From: Flectobacillus sp. BAB-3569
GTDB lineage: Bacteria; Bacteroidota; Bacteroidia; Cytophagales; Spirosomataceae
Length of the DNA stretch: 64,000 nucleotides
Direction of reading: 5' to 3'
Assembly: GCF_002270355.1 (NCBI RefSeq)
Contig: NZ_NJFZ01000009.1
Span: 186,001-250,000, forward strand
Positions 17,352 through 25,487 of this stretch are shown here, one piece after another. A program made the translations under genes and the position numbers. A model generated the notes under the pieces. That model was not told the origin of the DNA, ran no database searches, and saw only the letters and a list, made by a program, of their open reading frames with translations. The first letter of the stretch is position 1, and each line of letters starts with the position of its first letter.

Positions 17352-17467
17352 GAATTGTGAATGACAAATTGTGAATCGTCCTTGCTTGAAACTTAGGGTA
17401 TTTGATTTTAGACGAGGATATTTTTGATTTCTCAAAATTCACAATTCATCATTCACAACTCACAATT
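17352..17467. repeat. second inverted pair of the TTGTGAATGATGAATTGTG-type repeat
   Basis: GAATTGTGAATGACAAATTG (from 17352) faces ATTCACAATTCATCATTCAC (from 17437). The pair is separated by about 60 bases, and its right arm overlaps the stop codon of the convergent SDR gene at 17466. Together with 15566-15625 it brackets the membrane protein gene. Confidence 0.6.
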
Positions 17468-18173
17468 ACTTCGGTGACGAAGGTCTTACTTCGATTTTAC
17501 TTGGTAAAGTGCGTGCTGGAAGTTTGATGAGGTCTGCAACGATTAGACCAATATCTTCTGGTTGAATTTTCCACGCATCTTGTTCGTTTGGTTTGTGACC
17601 GTTGAAATAAGTTGCTACCGAACCTGGCATAATGGTCGTAACCTTGATGCCTTCGCTACGCACGTCCATCATAAGCGCCTGCGTAAATCCTACCAAACCA
17701 AATTTGCTGGCATTATAGGCTGTTCCTTTAGCAAAGAAATTGGTACCCGCCAAACTCGAAATAGAGATGAAATATCCTTGTGTCGCTTTAAGAGCCTCAA
17801 GCGTTGCTTTCGTAGTGAAAAATACGCCTGTCAAGTTAATATCAATCGTTTCGTTCCACTGTTCTTCGGTCAAGTCCTGAACAGGAGCAAAGTGACCCAC
17901 GCCAGCATTGGCAACTACGTAGTCAATTCTTCCCCACTTTTCTAATACTTTTTCAACAGCAGCTTCTTGTGAGGCAAGGCTTCTTACATCTGACTCCAAG
18001 CCTAAGGCATAACCTTCTTTGATTTCGTTTAGTTTTGCAGCAGCTTCCTCAGCACCAGCCAACGAACGACTGGTGATAGCAACTTTGATACCTTCTTTGA
18101 TTAATACCTCGGCGATTCCGTAGCCAATACCTTTCGAACCTCCTGTAATAAATGCAGTTTTGATTTCAGACAT
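17466..18173 (-). CDS. short-chain dehydrogenase/reductase
   Basis: The 235-residue cytoplasmic oxidoreductase is of normal SDR length. The dinucleotide motif TGGSKGIGYGIA is at 10-21, NAGVGHF lies in the fourth strand region, and the catalytic set is SISSLAG then YNASKFG. A basic residue in SRSLAG after the second strand suggests NADP(H). The substrate is unknown; 3-oxoacyl- or sugar-alcohol-type activity is common for this branch. The gene is transcribed towards the unknown membrane protein and its stop codon lies inside a hairpin repeat. Confidence 0.88.
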   Translation of the reverse strand: MSEIKTAFITGGSKGIGYGIAEVLIKEGIKVAITSRSLAGAEEAAAKLNEIKEGYALGLESDVRSLASQEAAVEKVLEKWGRIDYVVANAGVGHFAPVQDLTEEQWNETIDINLTGVFFTTKATLEALKATQGYFISISSLAGTNFFAKGTAYNASKFGLVGFTQALMMDVRSEGIKVTTIMPGSVATYFNGHKPNEQDAWKIQPEDIGLIVADLIKLPARTLPSKIEVRPSSPK

Positions 18174-18277
18174 AATTTTTGTTGGGATATAGATTTTTGG
18201 GTAGCTTTTCGTAAAAAATCACTACCCAATAACCTTGTGTGATAACCGTTTTAGAACTGATATTTTGACAAAATAGT

Positions 18278-19534
18278 TTAGTCAATAATCGACTGATAGA
18301 TCATTTGTTGTACCTGTTTTTCAATTCCTCCGTCTTTTTTCGGCCAAACTTGGAACATTACTACCAGTAATAAATCCTCTTTGGGGTCGATTGTATAGTG
18401 CGTGTAATACATACCGCCCCATTCGAAGGCTCCTTCCGAACTTGGTAAAGAAGCTTTTCCTTTTTGGGTATAAATTTCAAATCCTAGACCAAATTTATTG
18501 GTATTATCTCTGATATTGAGTTCGCCAATTTGGTTAGTCGTCATTAGCTCGACGGTCTTGCGACTCAATAAACGGGTATTGTTAAAAGTCCCACCATTCA
18601 AGAGCATTTGGCAAAGTTTGGCATAGTCCAAAGCCGTAGAAGTCAAACCCGCACCGCCAGAAAAGTATTTTCTTTCGCCCGAAATAGGATAATCAGTCCA
18701 TTGCGAACGAGGTTTTGGAGTAATACCTTTTTCCTTTCCTATTTCTTCATAAACTGTCACCAGTCGATTTTTCTTGGCATCGTCAATATAAAAACCTGTA
18801 TCATTCATGCCTAGTGGCTCGAATATTTTTTTCTTGAGAAATTGGTCAAATGGCATTCCTGAAATGACTTCTACAAAATAGCCCAAAACGTCGGTGTTGA
18901 GTCCATACGTGAATTTTTCGCCCGGCTCATGAAACTTAGGTAATGCTCCTAAACGGTTCATTGTTTCGGCAATCGTTTCATTTTGAGTAGAAAAATAATA
19001 AGGAATTTTCGCCTTTCCGTATAAAGCATTTTGATAAGGAATACCAGCCGTATGGCTCAATAAATGACGAATGGTAATTTCTTTTTTAGCAGGATGTGAG
19101 GTATAAGTACTATCCTGCGGATTGATTTGGTCAACGATTTGTCCATTTTTAAAAGCAGGAATATATTTAGAAATAGGGTCGTCCAAACTAAATAGACCTT
19201 CTTCATAAAGCATCATGACCGCCACCGAAGTAGCCGCTTTGGTCATAGACATGATACGAAAAATATCATCCGTTTTTTGAGCTTTTTTTGTTTCAATATC
19301 ATTCATTCCATAGGCTTTATGTAATACCAATTGCCCATGACGAGCAGCTAATACTACTGCTCCAGGAATACGCTTTTCAGCGATTTTACGATTGAGTAAT
19401 TGCTCTATTCTATTCAGTCGCTCGGTTGACATTCCCACTTTTTCGGGAGCTATTCCTGAGGTAAATTGTTGGGGTTTTTGAGCAAAAGCGGTTATGGTAA
19501 AGAGAAATAGGTAAAAAAAGAAGAGCTTTTTCAT
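18278..19534 (-). CDS. serine hydrolase (class C beta-lactamase family)
   Basis: The 418-residue product has a signal peptide (MKKLFFFYLFLFTITAFAQ). I start at the ATG at 19534 rather than the longer frame, which would begin inside a leader. Active-site motifs are SMTK (96-99), a YGLN motif (KFTYGLNTDVLGYF) and FEWGGMYYT near the end in the position of the third motif. The family includes periplasmic esterases, D-amino-acid peptidases and true beta-lactamases; EstB-like esterase activity is the more likely reading. It is a paralogue of the broken hydrolase at 1948-3044. A family A element begins 18 bases upstream of its start. Confidence 0.88.
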   Translation of the reverse strand: MKKLFFFYLFLFTITAFAQKPQQFTSGIAPEKVGMSTERLNRIEQLLNRKIAEKRIPGAVVLAARHGQLVLHKAYGMNDIETKKAQKTDDIFRIMSMTKAATSVAVMMLYEEGLFSLDDPISKYIPAFKNGQIVDQINPQDSTYTSHPAKKEITIRHLLSHTAGIPYQNALYGKAKIPYYFSTQNETIAETMNRLGALPKFHEPGEKFTYGLNTDVLGYFVEVISGMPFDQFLKKKIFEPLGMNDTGFYIDDAKKNRLVTVYEEIGKEKGITPKPRSQWTDYPISGERKYFSGGAGLTSTALDYAKLCQMLLNGGTFNNTRLLSRKTVELMTTNQIGELNIRDNTNKFGLGFEIYTQKGKASLPSSEGAFEWGGMYYTHYTIDPKEDLLLVVMFQVWPKKDGGIEKQVQQMIYQSIID

Positions 19535-19551
19535 GTTATAGTATCGAGAGA

Positions 19552-19734
19552 TTAAGTTAGTGCGCAAAATAGAATTTAATTTTTGTGTTTAATGCTTTCA
19601 GGTATCGGCTTTCGGCGGTGGGCTTTGGGAAAAGCATGTCTTTCGTTATTAAAAACAATTTGAAACTCTTTGCCTAGTGCCTGTTGCCTAATGCCTCGAC
19701 ACATAGCATAGATCTTATTTTGCATGATTGCTTA
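19552..19734 (+). mobile_element. family A MITE-like element, long copy
   Basis: The element begins with TTAAGTTAGTGCGCAAAATA. It runs through TTTCAGGTATCGGCTTTCGG, the CGGTGGGCTTTGGGAAAA block and CTCTTTGCCTAGTGCCTGTT. It ends near TTATTTTGCATGATTGCTTA, an inexact inverted copy of the start. There is no coding capacity. Matching copies occur at 7440, 43773, 57552 and 60469. Confidence 0.65.
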
Positions 19735-19793
19735 TGTGTTTGATTTAGTGAGAGGTAAGTAGGTCAAAGAGAAAAATCTCTTTGACCACTGAA

Positions 19794-20078
19794 TTATAAT
19801 TTTGTAGCTAAAATTAGCTCGGCTGGACCTGCCAAAAACTCTCCAGAAGTTTTGCCAAATTCCACTAAATGGGTATTTTTCAGGTGTTTATCTAAATGCT
19901 CTTGACTTTCCCAGTTTTCATAAAAATAGAAAATCCTAGCATCTTCGTTAGATTGGTGCAATACATAATCAATACATCCTTCCTCTGCAACAGTAGGAGG
20001 AATCAGTCCTAATAAAGCTTGTTTTGCAATTTCTTCTTTACCTGCTTGTGCAGTAATTTTTGCGATAACGGTTAACAT
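19794..20078 (-). CDS. putative quinol monooxygenase (ABM domain, YgiN-like)
   Basis: The 94-residue protein is a single antibiotic-biosynthesis-monooxygenase domain: MLTVIAKITAQAGKEE, then EEGCIDYVLHQSNED, FYFYENWESQEHLDKHL and HLVEFGKTSGEF. This matches small cofactor-free or haem-independent monooxygenases such as YgiN that act on quinols, usually as ferredoxin-fold dimers. It is a single gene with no clear operon partner. The physiological substrate is unknown. Confidence 0.85.
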   Translation of the reverse strand: MLTVIAKITAQAGKEEIAKQALLGLIPPTVAEEGCIDYVLHQSNEDARIFYFYENWESQEHLDKHLKNTHLVEFGKTSGEFLAGPAELILATKL

Positions 20079-20522
20079 ACGTTGGTTTGTTTTTTAAGTA
20101 AAATGATATTACTAGGTTTTCGGCAATCAGCTATGGGCATTCGGCAATAAATTTTCCATTATTTCCTCAGAAACATGTTAAACTTTTAGCTGACGGGACG
20201 GCATAAAACTTATTACGGATAAAATCAGATTGGATACTGGTGTGAAATTCAAGTAATTAGTGTTTTGTATTTGTTTTTTACAAAATTAAGTTTGTCAATT
20301 ACACAAAAGTGTTCTGTCTTTTTACTAGGAGCTTTTCAGAAACCAATCTTTTTCTTTAGCTCCATAGGAGCGACAGTTTGGTAGTAAAGAATCTTTTTCC
20401 TATACCAATATAGAGCACCGTAGGTGCGACAGACTTCAAGATAATCTGCTTTCTGTCGCACCTACGGCGCTTTTACAAAGGAAAATAATATAAGCTTACT
20501 AAATCTAAATCAGCACTACTTC
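20079..20522. other. 444-base gap rich in repeat sequence
   Basis: A degenerate family A fragment (about 20113-20205; TTTTCGGCAATCAGCTATGG and TTCGGCAATAAATTTTCC) is followed by an AT-rich stretch with a minus-strand TAnnTTTG match at 20281-20288. Then comes a strong hairpin repeat at 20360-20471. No gene was found. Confidence 0.5.
20360..20471. repeat. hairpin repeat with CACCGTAGGTGCGACAG arms
   Basis: A 20-bp stem with one mismatch (20414-20433 with 20452-20471) has an 18-base loop. A degenerate related unit (GCTCCATAGGAGCGACAG) lies 45 bases before it, so the motif is present about 2.5 times. The GC-rich arms contrast with the AT-rich surroundings. I associate the motif with dispersed intergenic repeats in this phylum. 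It may also terminate transcripts from either side. Confidence 0.6.
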
Positions 20523-21008
20523 CTACTTCCCACAGCATTTTTTGTATTTCTTTCCACTTCCACAAGGACAAGGGGCGTTTCGGTCAATTTTTTGATTAGC
20601 TGGCGGTTGGAATTTTCCTGAGACATAATACCAGCGATTTTGCTCTTTTATAAAACTTGAATATTCGTAATGCGTACGAGCAACCCCGTCAGCATCTTTA
20701 AATGAAGCTCTAAATTCAACTTCGCCTTGAGTATCAGTTTCTTTCCCATTCTTAGTAGAAAGTACTTGAAGTTGAGTCCATTCATTTTCAGTAGCCCATT
20801 CACGAATTGATGAAGGATCAAAATCACTTCTTCGGCTCGGATAGGTAGTTTCAACTAGATAATCAACTTTGATTTTGCTGTAGGCTGTGTATCGCGAGCG
20901 CATCAATTGTTCTGCGGTTGAGGCAAATTCTTTTCCCTCGATAAAAGGCTCACAACATTCTTGAAATGATTTTTTAGAGCCGCAAGGGCATAATTCGGCT
21001 ATTGACAT
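20523..21008 (-). CDS. YchJ family protein with two SEC-C zinc motifs
   Basis: The 161-residue protein has a SEC-C metal-binding motif at each end: [13 protein letters not shown] (8-20) and [17 protein letters not shown] (C-terminus). The central YchJ domain ([25 protein letters not shown]) lies between them. SEC-C motifs bind zinc and mediate protein or nucleic acid contacts, as in SecA. The YchJ family's role is not established. It is a cytoplasmic, single gene with a TAnnTTTG element just upstream. Confidence 0.88.
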   Translation of the reverse strand: MSIAELCPCGSKKSFQECCEPFIEGKEFASTAEQLMRSRYTAYSKIKVDYLVETTYPSRRSDFDPSSIREWATENEWTQLQVLSTKNGKETDTQGEVEFRASFKDADGVARTHYEYSSFIKEQNRWYYVSGKFQPPANQKIDRNAPCPCGSGKKYKKCCGK

Positions 21009-21039
21009 TGGGGCAATGGGAATATGTTCTGTTTATACA

Positions 21040-21047
21040 CAAAGATA
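21040..21047 (-). promoter_or_regulatory. -7 promoter element TATCTTTG of the YchJ gene
   Basis: The minus strand reads TATCTTTG 32 bases before the ATG at 21008, a perfect TAnnTTTG match. Confidence 0.5.
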
Positions 21048-21095
21048 GTATCCCTCGAGGTTTTATGGCTAAGGAGAATGATGTTTTTAGCATTA

Positions 21096-21161
21096 CCAAA
21101 AACGCCATAGATATCACAAAGCACAGAATCAACTGTATTTTGTCATATCTACGGCGTTTTT
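21096..21161 (-). terminator. terminator of the APC permease gene
   Basis: A 17-bp stem with one mismatch (21098-21114 with 21145-21161) has a roughly 30-base loop. The A-run at 21096-21102 becomes a T-run on the minus strand. It lies 25 bases after the permease stop. Confidence 0.55.
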
Positions 21162-21185
21162 ATTTTCTTTGAAAAGATTTTTAAT

Positions 21186-22640
21186 CTACTCTTCTGTATT
21201 CTTTTCCATCTTTTTCCAAATATAGAAAACAGGAATTCCTAATGCCACAATTCCTACGCCTGCCCAAGAAGGAATAGGCTTGTAAATCAACAAGTTGATG
21301 CATAGTCCTGCTGCAAAAATCAAGTATATCGCAGGAATCAAGGGGTAACCAAAAGCTTTGTATGGACGTGGAGTATCTGGTTGTTTTTTTCTGAGAATAA
21401 ATACACCGCCAATAGTCAAGATATAAAATACCAAAATCGAGAATACGGTATAGTCTAATAGGTCTCCATAAGTGCCTGATAAGCATAATAATGATGCCCA
21501 AACACCTTGAATAATCAATGAAAATCCTGGCACGCCATTCTTATTGATTTCACCTGCTTTTTTGAAGAATAAGCCATTTTTTGCCATGGCGTAATATACG
21601 CGAGCACCTGAAAGGATAATACCATTGTTACAACCAAAGGTTGAAATCATGATAAATACTGCCATGATAATAGCCGCAGGATTACCAAAAATCATTTCGG
21701 CAGCTGCCGTACCTACACGGTCGTTGGTAGCAAACATAATACCTCTCGAAAGTGTGTCAGGAGCATTTGGATGACCTTGCACTGGTAGCAACATTAGATA
21801 AGCTACATTGGCCAAAATATATAAAGCACTTACCGTCAACGTTCCATATAGCAAAGAGAGCGGAATATCTCTTTTGGGATTTTTCATTTCGCCAGCGATA
21901 TAAGTAACATTGTTCCATGCCGAAGATGAAAATAACGGACCAATCAATGCTAAGCCCACAGCCGACCAAAGACCGATACCCGAAAGGTATTCATAATCCA
22001 TGATTTTGCCTTTTTCCCAAATAATTTTAACAGGACTCCAGAAGTCGATGGCATTGATAGCCCACACGCCTTTGTCTGGATTGAGTCCGACTATTATACC
22101 TACAACGGCCAAGCCAAGCAAGGCGCCGATTTTAGTTACAGTGAAAATGAGTTGAACGATTTTAGCATTCTTAACACCTTTGAGATTGATAAAGGTAAGA
22201 AAAGCAATAAGCGCAATGGCTAAGAATTGTTGTGTGCTAAAGAATCCTAAGAAAGGCTGGTCGTTGATGAGGTCGGGTAGGAGTACGCCAGTATATTTGG
22301 CAAAAGCAACTGCTACGGCTGCAATCGTACCAGTTTCGATAACCAAAAAGGTAGTCCAACCAAACAAGAAACCTACCAAAGGGTTATATGCCTCACGGAG
22401 GTAGACATATTGTCCGCCAGCGTTGGGCATCATACCTGCGAGTTCGCCATACGATAGGGCAGATATGAGCGTGATAATACCCGTAATAATCCAAGTAAGG
22501 AGGAGGTATCCCGGCGAACCAAGGTTGCGAGTTACATCTGCTGAAACGATGAAAATTCCCGAACCAATCATAGAGCCAATCACAATCATACTGGCATCTA
22601 GCAATCCAATTTCTTTCTTTAGTTGTTGATTTTTTTCCAT
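21186..22640 (-). CDS. APC family amino acid permease
   Basis: The 484-residue inner-membrane protein has twelve predicted helices. I start at the ATG at 22640 (MEKNQQLKKEIGLLDASMIV), as in other family members. The first helix carries the substrate-binding GSMIGSGIFIVSA loop, and helix 6 holds LFSSSAWNNVTYIAGEMKNP, both hallmarks of the LAT/SLC7-like branch. These are proton- or exchange-coupled amino acid transporters; which amino acid is not decided. It lies between UspA and YchJ genes on the same strand, each with its own signals. Confidence 0.9.
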   Translation of the reverse strand: MEKNQQLKKEIGLLDASMIVIGSMIGSGIFIVSADVTRNLGSPGYLLLTWIITGIITLISALSYGELAGMMPNAGGQYVYLREAYNPLVGFLFGWTTFLVIETGTIAAVAVAFAKYTGVLLPDLINDQPFLGFFSTQQFLAIALIAFLTFINLKGVKNAKIVQLIFTVTKIGALLGLAVVGIIVGLNPDKGVWAINAIDFWSPVKIIWEKGKIMDYEYLSGIGLWSAVGLALIGPLFSSSAWNNVTYIAGEMKNPKRDIPLSLLYGTLTVSALYILANVAYLMLLPVQGHPNAPDTLSRGIMFATNDRVGTAAAEMIFGNPAAIIMAVFIMISTFGCNNGIILSGARVYYAMAKNGLFFKKAGEINKNGVPGFSLIIQGVWASLLCLSGTYGDLLDYTVFSILVFYILTIGGVFILRKKQPDTPRPYKAFGYPLIPAIYLIFAAGLCINLLIYKPIPSWAGVGIVALGIPVFYIWKKMEKNTEE

Positions 22641-22719
22641 ACTCAAAGAAAAGAAAAAACCTTCAACCAAACAAGAGGGCTTGTACCGACAAAACGTATA
22701 GTTAGGTGTCTTATTCGAC

Positions 22720-22759
22720 AAAATAAAAGCTCATTCCGACAAAAATGCCAAAATGAGCT
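22720..22759 (-). terminator. terminator of the universal stress gene
   Basis: AGCTCATT (22728) pairs with AATGAGCT (22752) and the minus strand continues TTTTATTTTG. It lies 42 bases after the UspA stop codon. Confidence 0.55.
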
Positions 22760-22801
22760 ATAGATTTTATATGAACAAAGTAAGGAAATGCAAAAAATGA
22801 A

Positions 22802-23623
22802 TTATTTGGGTAATACTAGCAAAGGCATATTAAAGTCCTGAATAAAATGCTTCGTTACGCTAGTATGAAAAAGATTGTCGAAGAAAGCTCGATCTTTCAT
22901 GGCCAACACCAGTAAGTCTCCTTGATTTTTTTGTAGATAATTTTCGATACCTTCTATGGCGTTGCTTCCCAAAGTAATATGACTTTCGATATTTTCATTT
23001 TCAAAAAAAGTCAATAACCAATCTCCTAAGGTTTCGTCATCTGCCAAGTTCGGTTCTTCTACATCGTGAATATGAAGGATATTAGTTTTTGCTTTAAAAC
23101 GGTCTGCTATATCGACGATATTTCTAACAATTTTGACTTCGTTGTTGGTATAGTCAGAGGCATAAATAATATTCTTCATGTCTTGAATATCGGCAGTATC
23201 TGGAATAACAAAAACTGGACAAATTGAATTTTTCACAACCTGATAGGTATTACTTCCCATGATGTTGCTCCAAATATCTTTGGCACCTCTGGTACCCATC
23301 ACGATAAAATCGGCTTTTACTTGCTCTGATACTTGCTCAATAACCTCAGAAATAACGCCATAGATACTCAAAAGCTTTACTTCATTTTTGAACTCAGCCA
23401 GACACTGATTTTTGAGTATGGCTAATTGTTTATCCGAAGCTTTTTGTGCTTCATAAATCTCCTGTTCGATTTGCGAAGGGGATTCATAAGGCAAAGATCC
23501 AGTGAGATTAAATACATGCAATAACACCAAGTCAAGATTGAGGTTTTGAGCCACAGTACTAGCAAATACAAGTGCTTTTTTTGCAGTATCACTAAAGTCG
23601 GTAGGTACAATAACTGATTTCAT
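22802..23623 (-). CDS. universal stress protein, tandem UspA domains
   Basis: The 273-residue cytoplasmic protein is made of two Usp domains. The first (1-145) begins MKSVIVPTDFSDTAKKAL and has the ATP-binding pattern G2xG9xGS in GTRGAKDIWSNIMGS. The second (about 150-273) keeps the fold but its equivalent loop (AMKDRAFFDNLFHTSVTK) lacks the glycines. One ATP-binding half and one regulatory half is common for tandem Usp proteins. The role is probably stress or growth-arrest adaptation; no specific partner is shown by context. Confidence 0.9.
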   Translation of the reverse strand: MKSVIVPTDFSDTAKKALVFASTVAQNLNLDLVLLHVFNLTGSLPYESPSQIEQEIYEAQKASDKQLAILKNQCLAEFKNEVKLLSIYGVISEVIEQVSEQVKADFIVMGTRGAKDIWSNIMGSNTYQVVKNSICPVFVIPDTADIQDMKNIIYASDYTNNEVKIVRNIVDIADRFKAKTNILHIHDVEEPNLADDETLGDWLLTFFENENIESHITLGSNAIEGIENYLQKNQGDLLVLAMKDRAFFDNLFHTSVTKHFIQDFNMPLLVLPK

Positions 23624-23694
23624 AGAGTTTGTTGTTTTGTTGATACAAATTTGGCAAGAATTTCATGGTCTATGAATGAGGCTCGTTAGGAGCG

Positions 23695-24447
23695 TTACTG
23701 TTTAAGGTCATTGTTTTTTATGCGATTAACTCTTTTTTCAAGCAGTAGTCCCCAAGGTGTTAGGTGTTTGTAGTTATTCAAGCCGAAAGCTTCTACTGCA
23801 TTTTTATGAATATGTTGTTGAGCTTCCTCCAAAGAATCTGTAATTAAAAAAAGAGAAAGATCCTCTGCTGAGATAGTTCCAGCTTTTTCCATTGCTACAA
23901 GTTGTTCGTAGAGTTTTTGATAAAATTCTTTGCCAAATAAAACAATCGGAAAAGGACTCATTTTACGAGTTTGGATCAACGTTATTGCTTCAAACATTTC
24001 GTCGAGCGTTCCAAAACCTCCTGGCATGACGATAAAACAATACGAATACTTACTTAAAAGAACCTTTCGAACAAAGAAAAAATCAAACTCGACAACCTTA
24101 TCGAGATAAGGATTTGGGGCTTGTTCGTGAGGCAAAATAATATTACAGCCTACCGACAAACCACCTGCTTCTTTAGCTCCTCTATTGGCTGCCTCCATAA
24201 TACCGCCACCTCCGCCAGTCATGACGGTAAAGCCCATGTTGGCTAACATTACGCCAATTTTACGAGCTTGTTCATAAAATACAGTACCCTCTTGCAGACG
24301 AGCAGAGCCAAATACAGTAGCGCATGGACCTACAAAATGCAGTACCCGAAAGCCTCTAATAAACTCGGTGAGTACTTTCAATACATATTTCAACTCATGC
24401 CAACGTGAGTTTTTGTGGGTCATAAAATGGTGTTCAGATTTTGACAT
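23695..24447 (-). CDS. LOG family protein (TIGR00730), nucleotide phosphoribohydrolase
   Basis: The 250-residue protein has a Rossmann-like fold with the signature GGGGGIMEAANRGA (78-91) and PGGFGTLDE (142-150), the PGGxGTxxE motif that defines the LONELY GUY family. These enzymes release a free base from nucleoside 5'-monophosphates, including cytokinin riboside monophosphates; in bacteria AMP or related nucleotides are likely substrates. Length is slightly above the roughly 190-residue minimum because of N-terminal and C-terminal helices. The gene is 71 bases upstream of the UspA gene on the same strand and may share its transcript. Confidence 0.88.
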   Translation of the reverse strand: MSKSEHHFMTHKNSRWHELKYVLKVLTEFIRGFRVLHFVGPCATVFGSARLQEGTVFYEQARKIGVMLANMGFTVMTGGGGGIMEAANRGAKEAGGLSVGCNIILPHEQAPNPYLDKVVEFDFFFVRKVLLSKYSYCFIVMPGGFGTLDEMFEAITLIQTRKMSPFPIVLFGKEFYQKLYEQLVAMEKAGTISAEDLSLFLITDSLEEAQQHIHKNAVEAFGLNNYKHLTPWGLLLEKRVNRIKNNDLKQ

Positions 24448-24856
24448 GGGATTGTTTTTTGTTAGTGAAATAGCCTAATGAGGGGTTAGGGTTCAGGTAT
24501 CAGAGTTTAGTTTTTTTAATAGCCTTCAATCAAAAATATCTTAATCTCTCAAGCTTGTTCTTGATGGGCGTCAATAGTTAAGTTGATTTATATCATTAAG
24601 GGAAGAAAAACTTTGATTATTATAGATGAAAAGTAGTGTGTAACCGTTATGGAAGGTAGTATTGATTTAATCTTTTGATACTAATTACTGGAAAAAAAGA
24701 GAAAAGGTATTTAGACTTTTTCAATGAATGTTTAAAAACAGTTTTAAACTGTTAAAAAATGAGTCCAAGACTAAGTCTTGAACTAGTAACTTCAATTTTG
24801 TCCAGTAATCAGCTTTTCATAATCAAACTGGTAATAATTGCCTAAATGGCACACTC
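24448..24856. other. 409-base gap containing a MITE-like element
   Basis: Divergent promoter region between the LOG gene and the transpeptidase gene. It contains the family B element at 24681-24812 and otherwise featureless AT-rich DNA. Near 24480 there is a short GGGGTTAGGGTTCAGGTATC stretch related to the family A core. Confidence 0.5.
24681..24812 (+). mobile_element. family B MITE-like element
   Basis: A 132-bp segment is bounded by inverted ends CTAATTACTGGA and TCCAGTAATCAG. Internal palindromes are AAACAGTTTTAAACTGTT and AGTCCAAGACTAAGTCTTGA. A second full copy lies at 61732-61872 in the opposite orientation, with about 60 bases of near identity across the AAACAG to TAACTTCAA part. 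No open reading frame is present. The right end stops 44 bases before the transpeptidase start codon. Confidence 0.75.
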
Positions 24857-25438
24857 ATGAATATTTTCTTATTAATATCTTTACTTTTTTCTACAGAAAA
24901 AGTCGATGCCAAAAGGGATGAAACTCCTTTTTTACTTCCTAAAATGGTAGCCGAAAAACTGCAACAAATGCAAAAATCTGATACTAGATTTCGGGGAAAG
25001 AAAATAGCCTGTATGGTCGATTTTTCACAGCCTTCTTTCGAGAAAAGATTGTATGTGATTGATTTACAAAAACAAGTGTGTTTGATGAATACGTGGGTGG
25101 CTCACGGAAAAGGTTCAGGCAGAAATGCAATGGCTGAGTATTTCTCGAATGATTCGGGAAGTTTGTGTTCGAGTTTGGGTGTATTCGAGCCAATTGGTCA
25201 ATTTTATGGAAAGCATGGGTTAAGTATTCGACTCAAAGGATTAGATAAAGGAGTCAACGATAATGCGGTTGATAGAGGAATTATCGTGCATGCTGCTGAT
25301 TATATTTCTGAAAAGAATGCAAGTTTTTACAAGCGTCAAGGCAATTCGTTTGGTTGTTTTGCCGTCATGCCATCAATGATTGAACCTTTGGTAAAATTAG
25401 TCAATCAGCCAAACGCAGTGATTATGGCTTTTAAATGA
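24857..25438 (+). CDS. murein L,D-transpeptidase catalytic domain protein (YkuD_2 type)
   Basis: The 193-residue product has a short signal-like N-terminus (MNIFLLISLLFSTEKVDA). The catalytic region includes VAHGKGSGRN (81-90), GIIVHAADYI with H145 and QGNSFGCFAV with the nucleophile C167, the pattern of the YkuD_2 (PF13645) branch of L,D-transpeptidases. These periplasmic enzymes form or trim 3-3 crosslinks or attach proteins to peptidoglycan. A second, larger L,D-transpeptidase lies 1.3 kb further on, on the other strand. The promoter region contains a MITE-like element. Confidence 0.85.
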   Translation: MNIFLLISLLFSTEKVDAKRDETPFLLPKMVAEKLQQMQKSDTRFRGKKIACMVDFSQPSFEKRLYVIDLQKQVCLMNTWVAHGKGSGRNAMAEYFSNDSGSLCSSLGVFEPIGQFYGKHGLSIRLKGLDKGVNDNAVDRGIIVHAADYISEKNASFYKRQGNSFGCFAVMPSMIEPLVKLVNQPNAVIMAFK

Positions 25439-25487
25439 AAAATTGAGAGTAATGAAGCTAAAGTTTTAATTATAGCTTATTCTTCTA

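Noticed and set aside
17562-17945. 127-residue frame antisense to the SDR gene
   Set aside because: It lies fully within a well-supported SDR gene and shows no family features; a codon-bias shadow.
22687-22745. three CGACAAAA copies before the APC permease
   Set aside because: Spacing is irregular (29 and 22 bases) and one copy lies in the loop of a terminator hairpin; not enough to call an operator.
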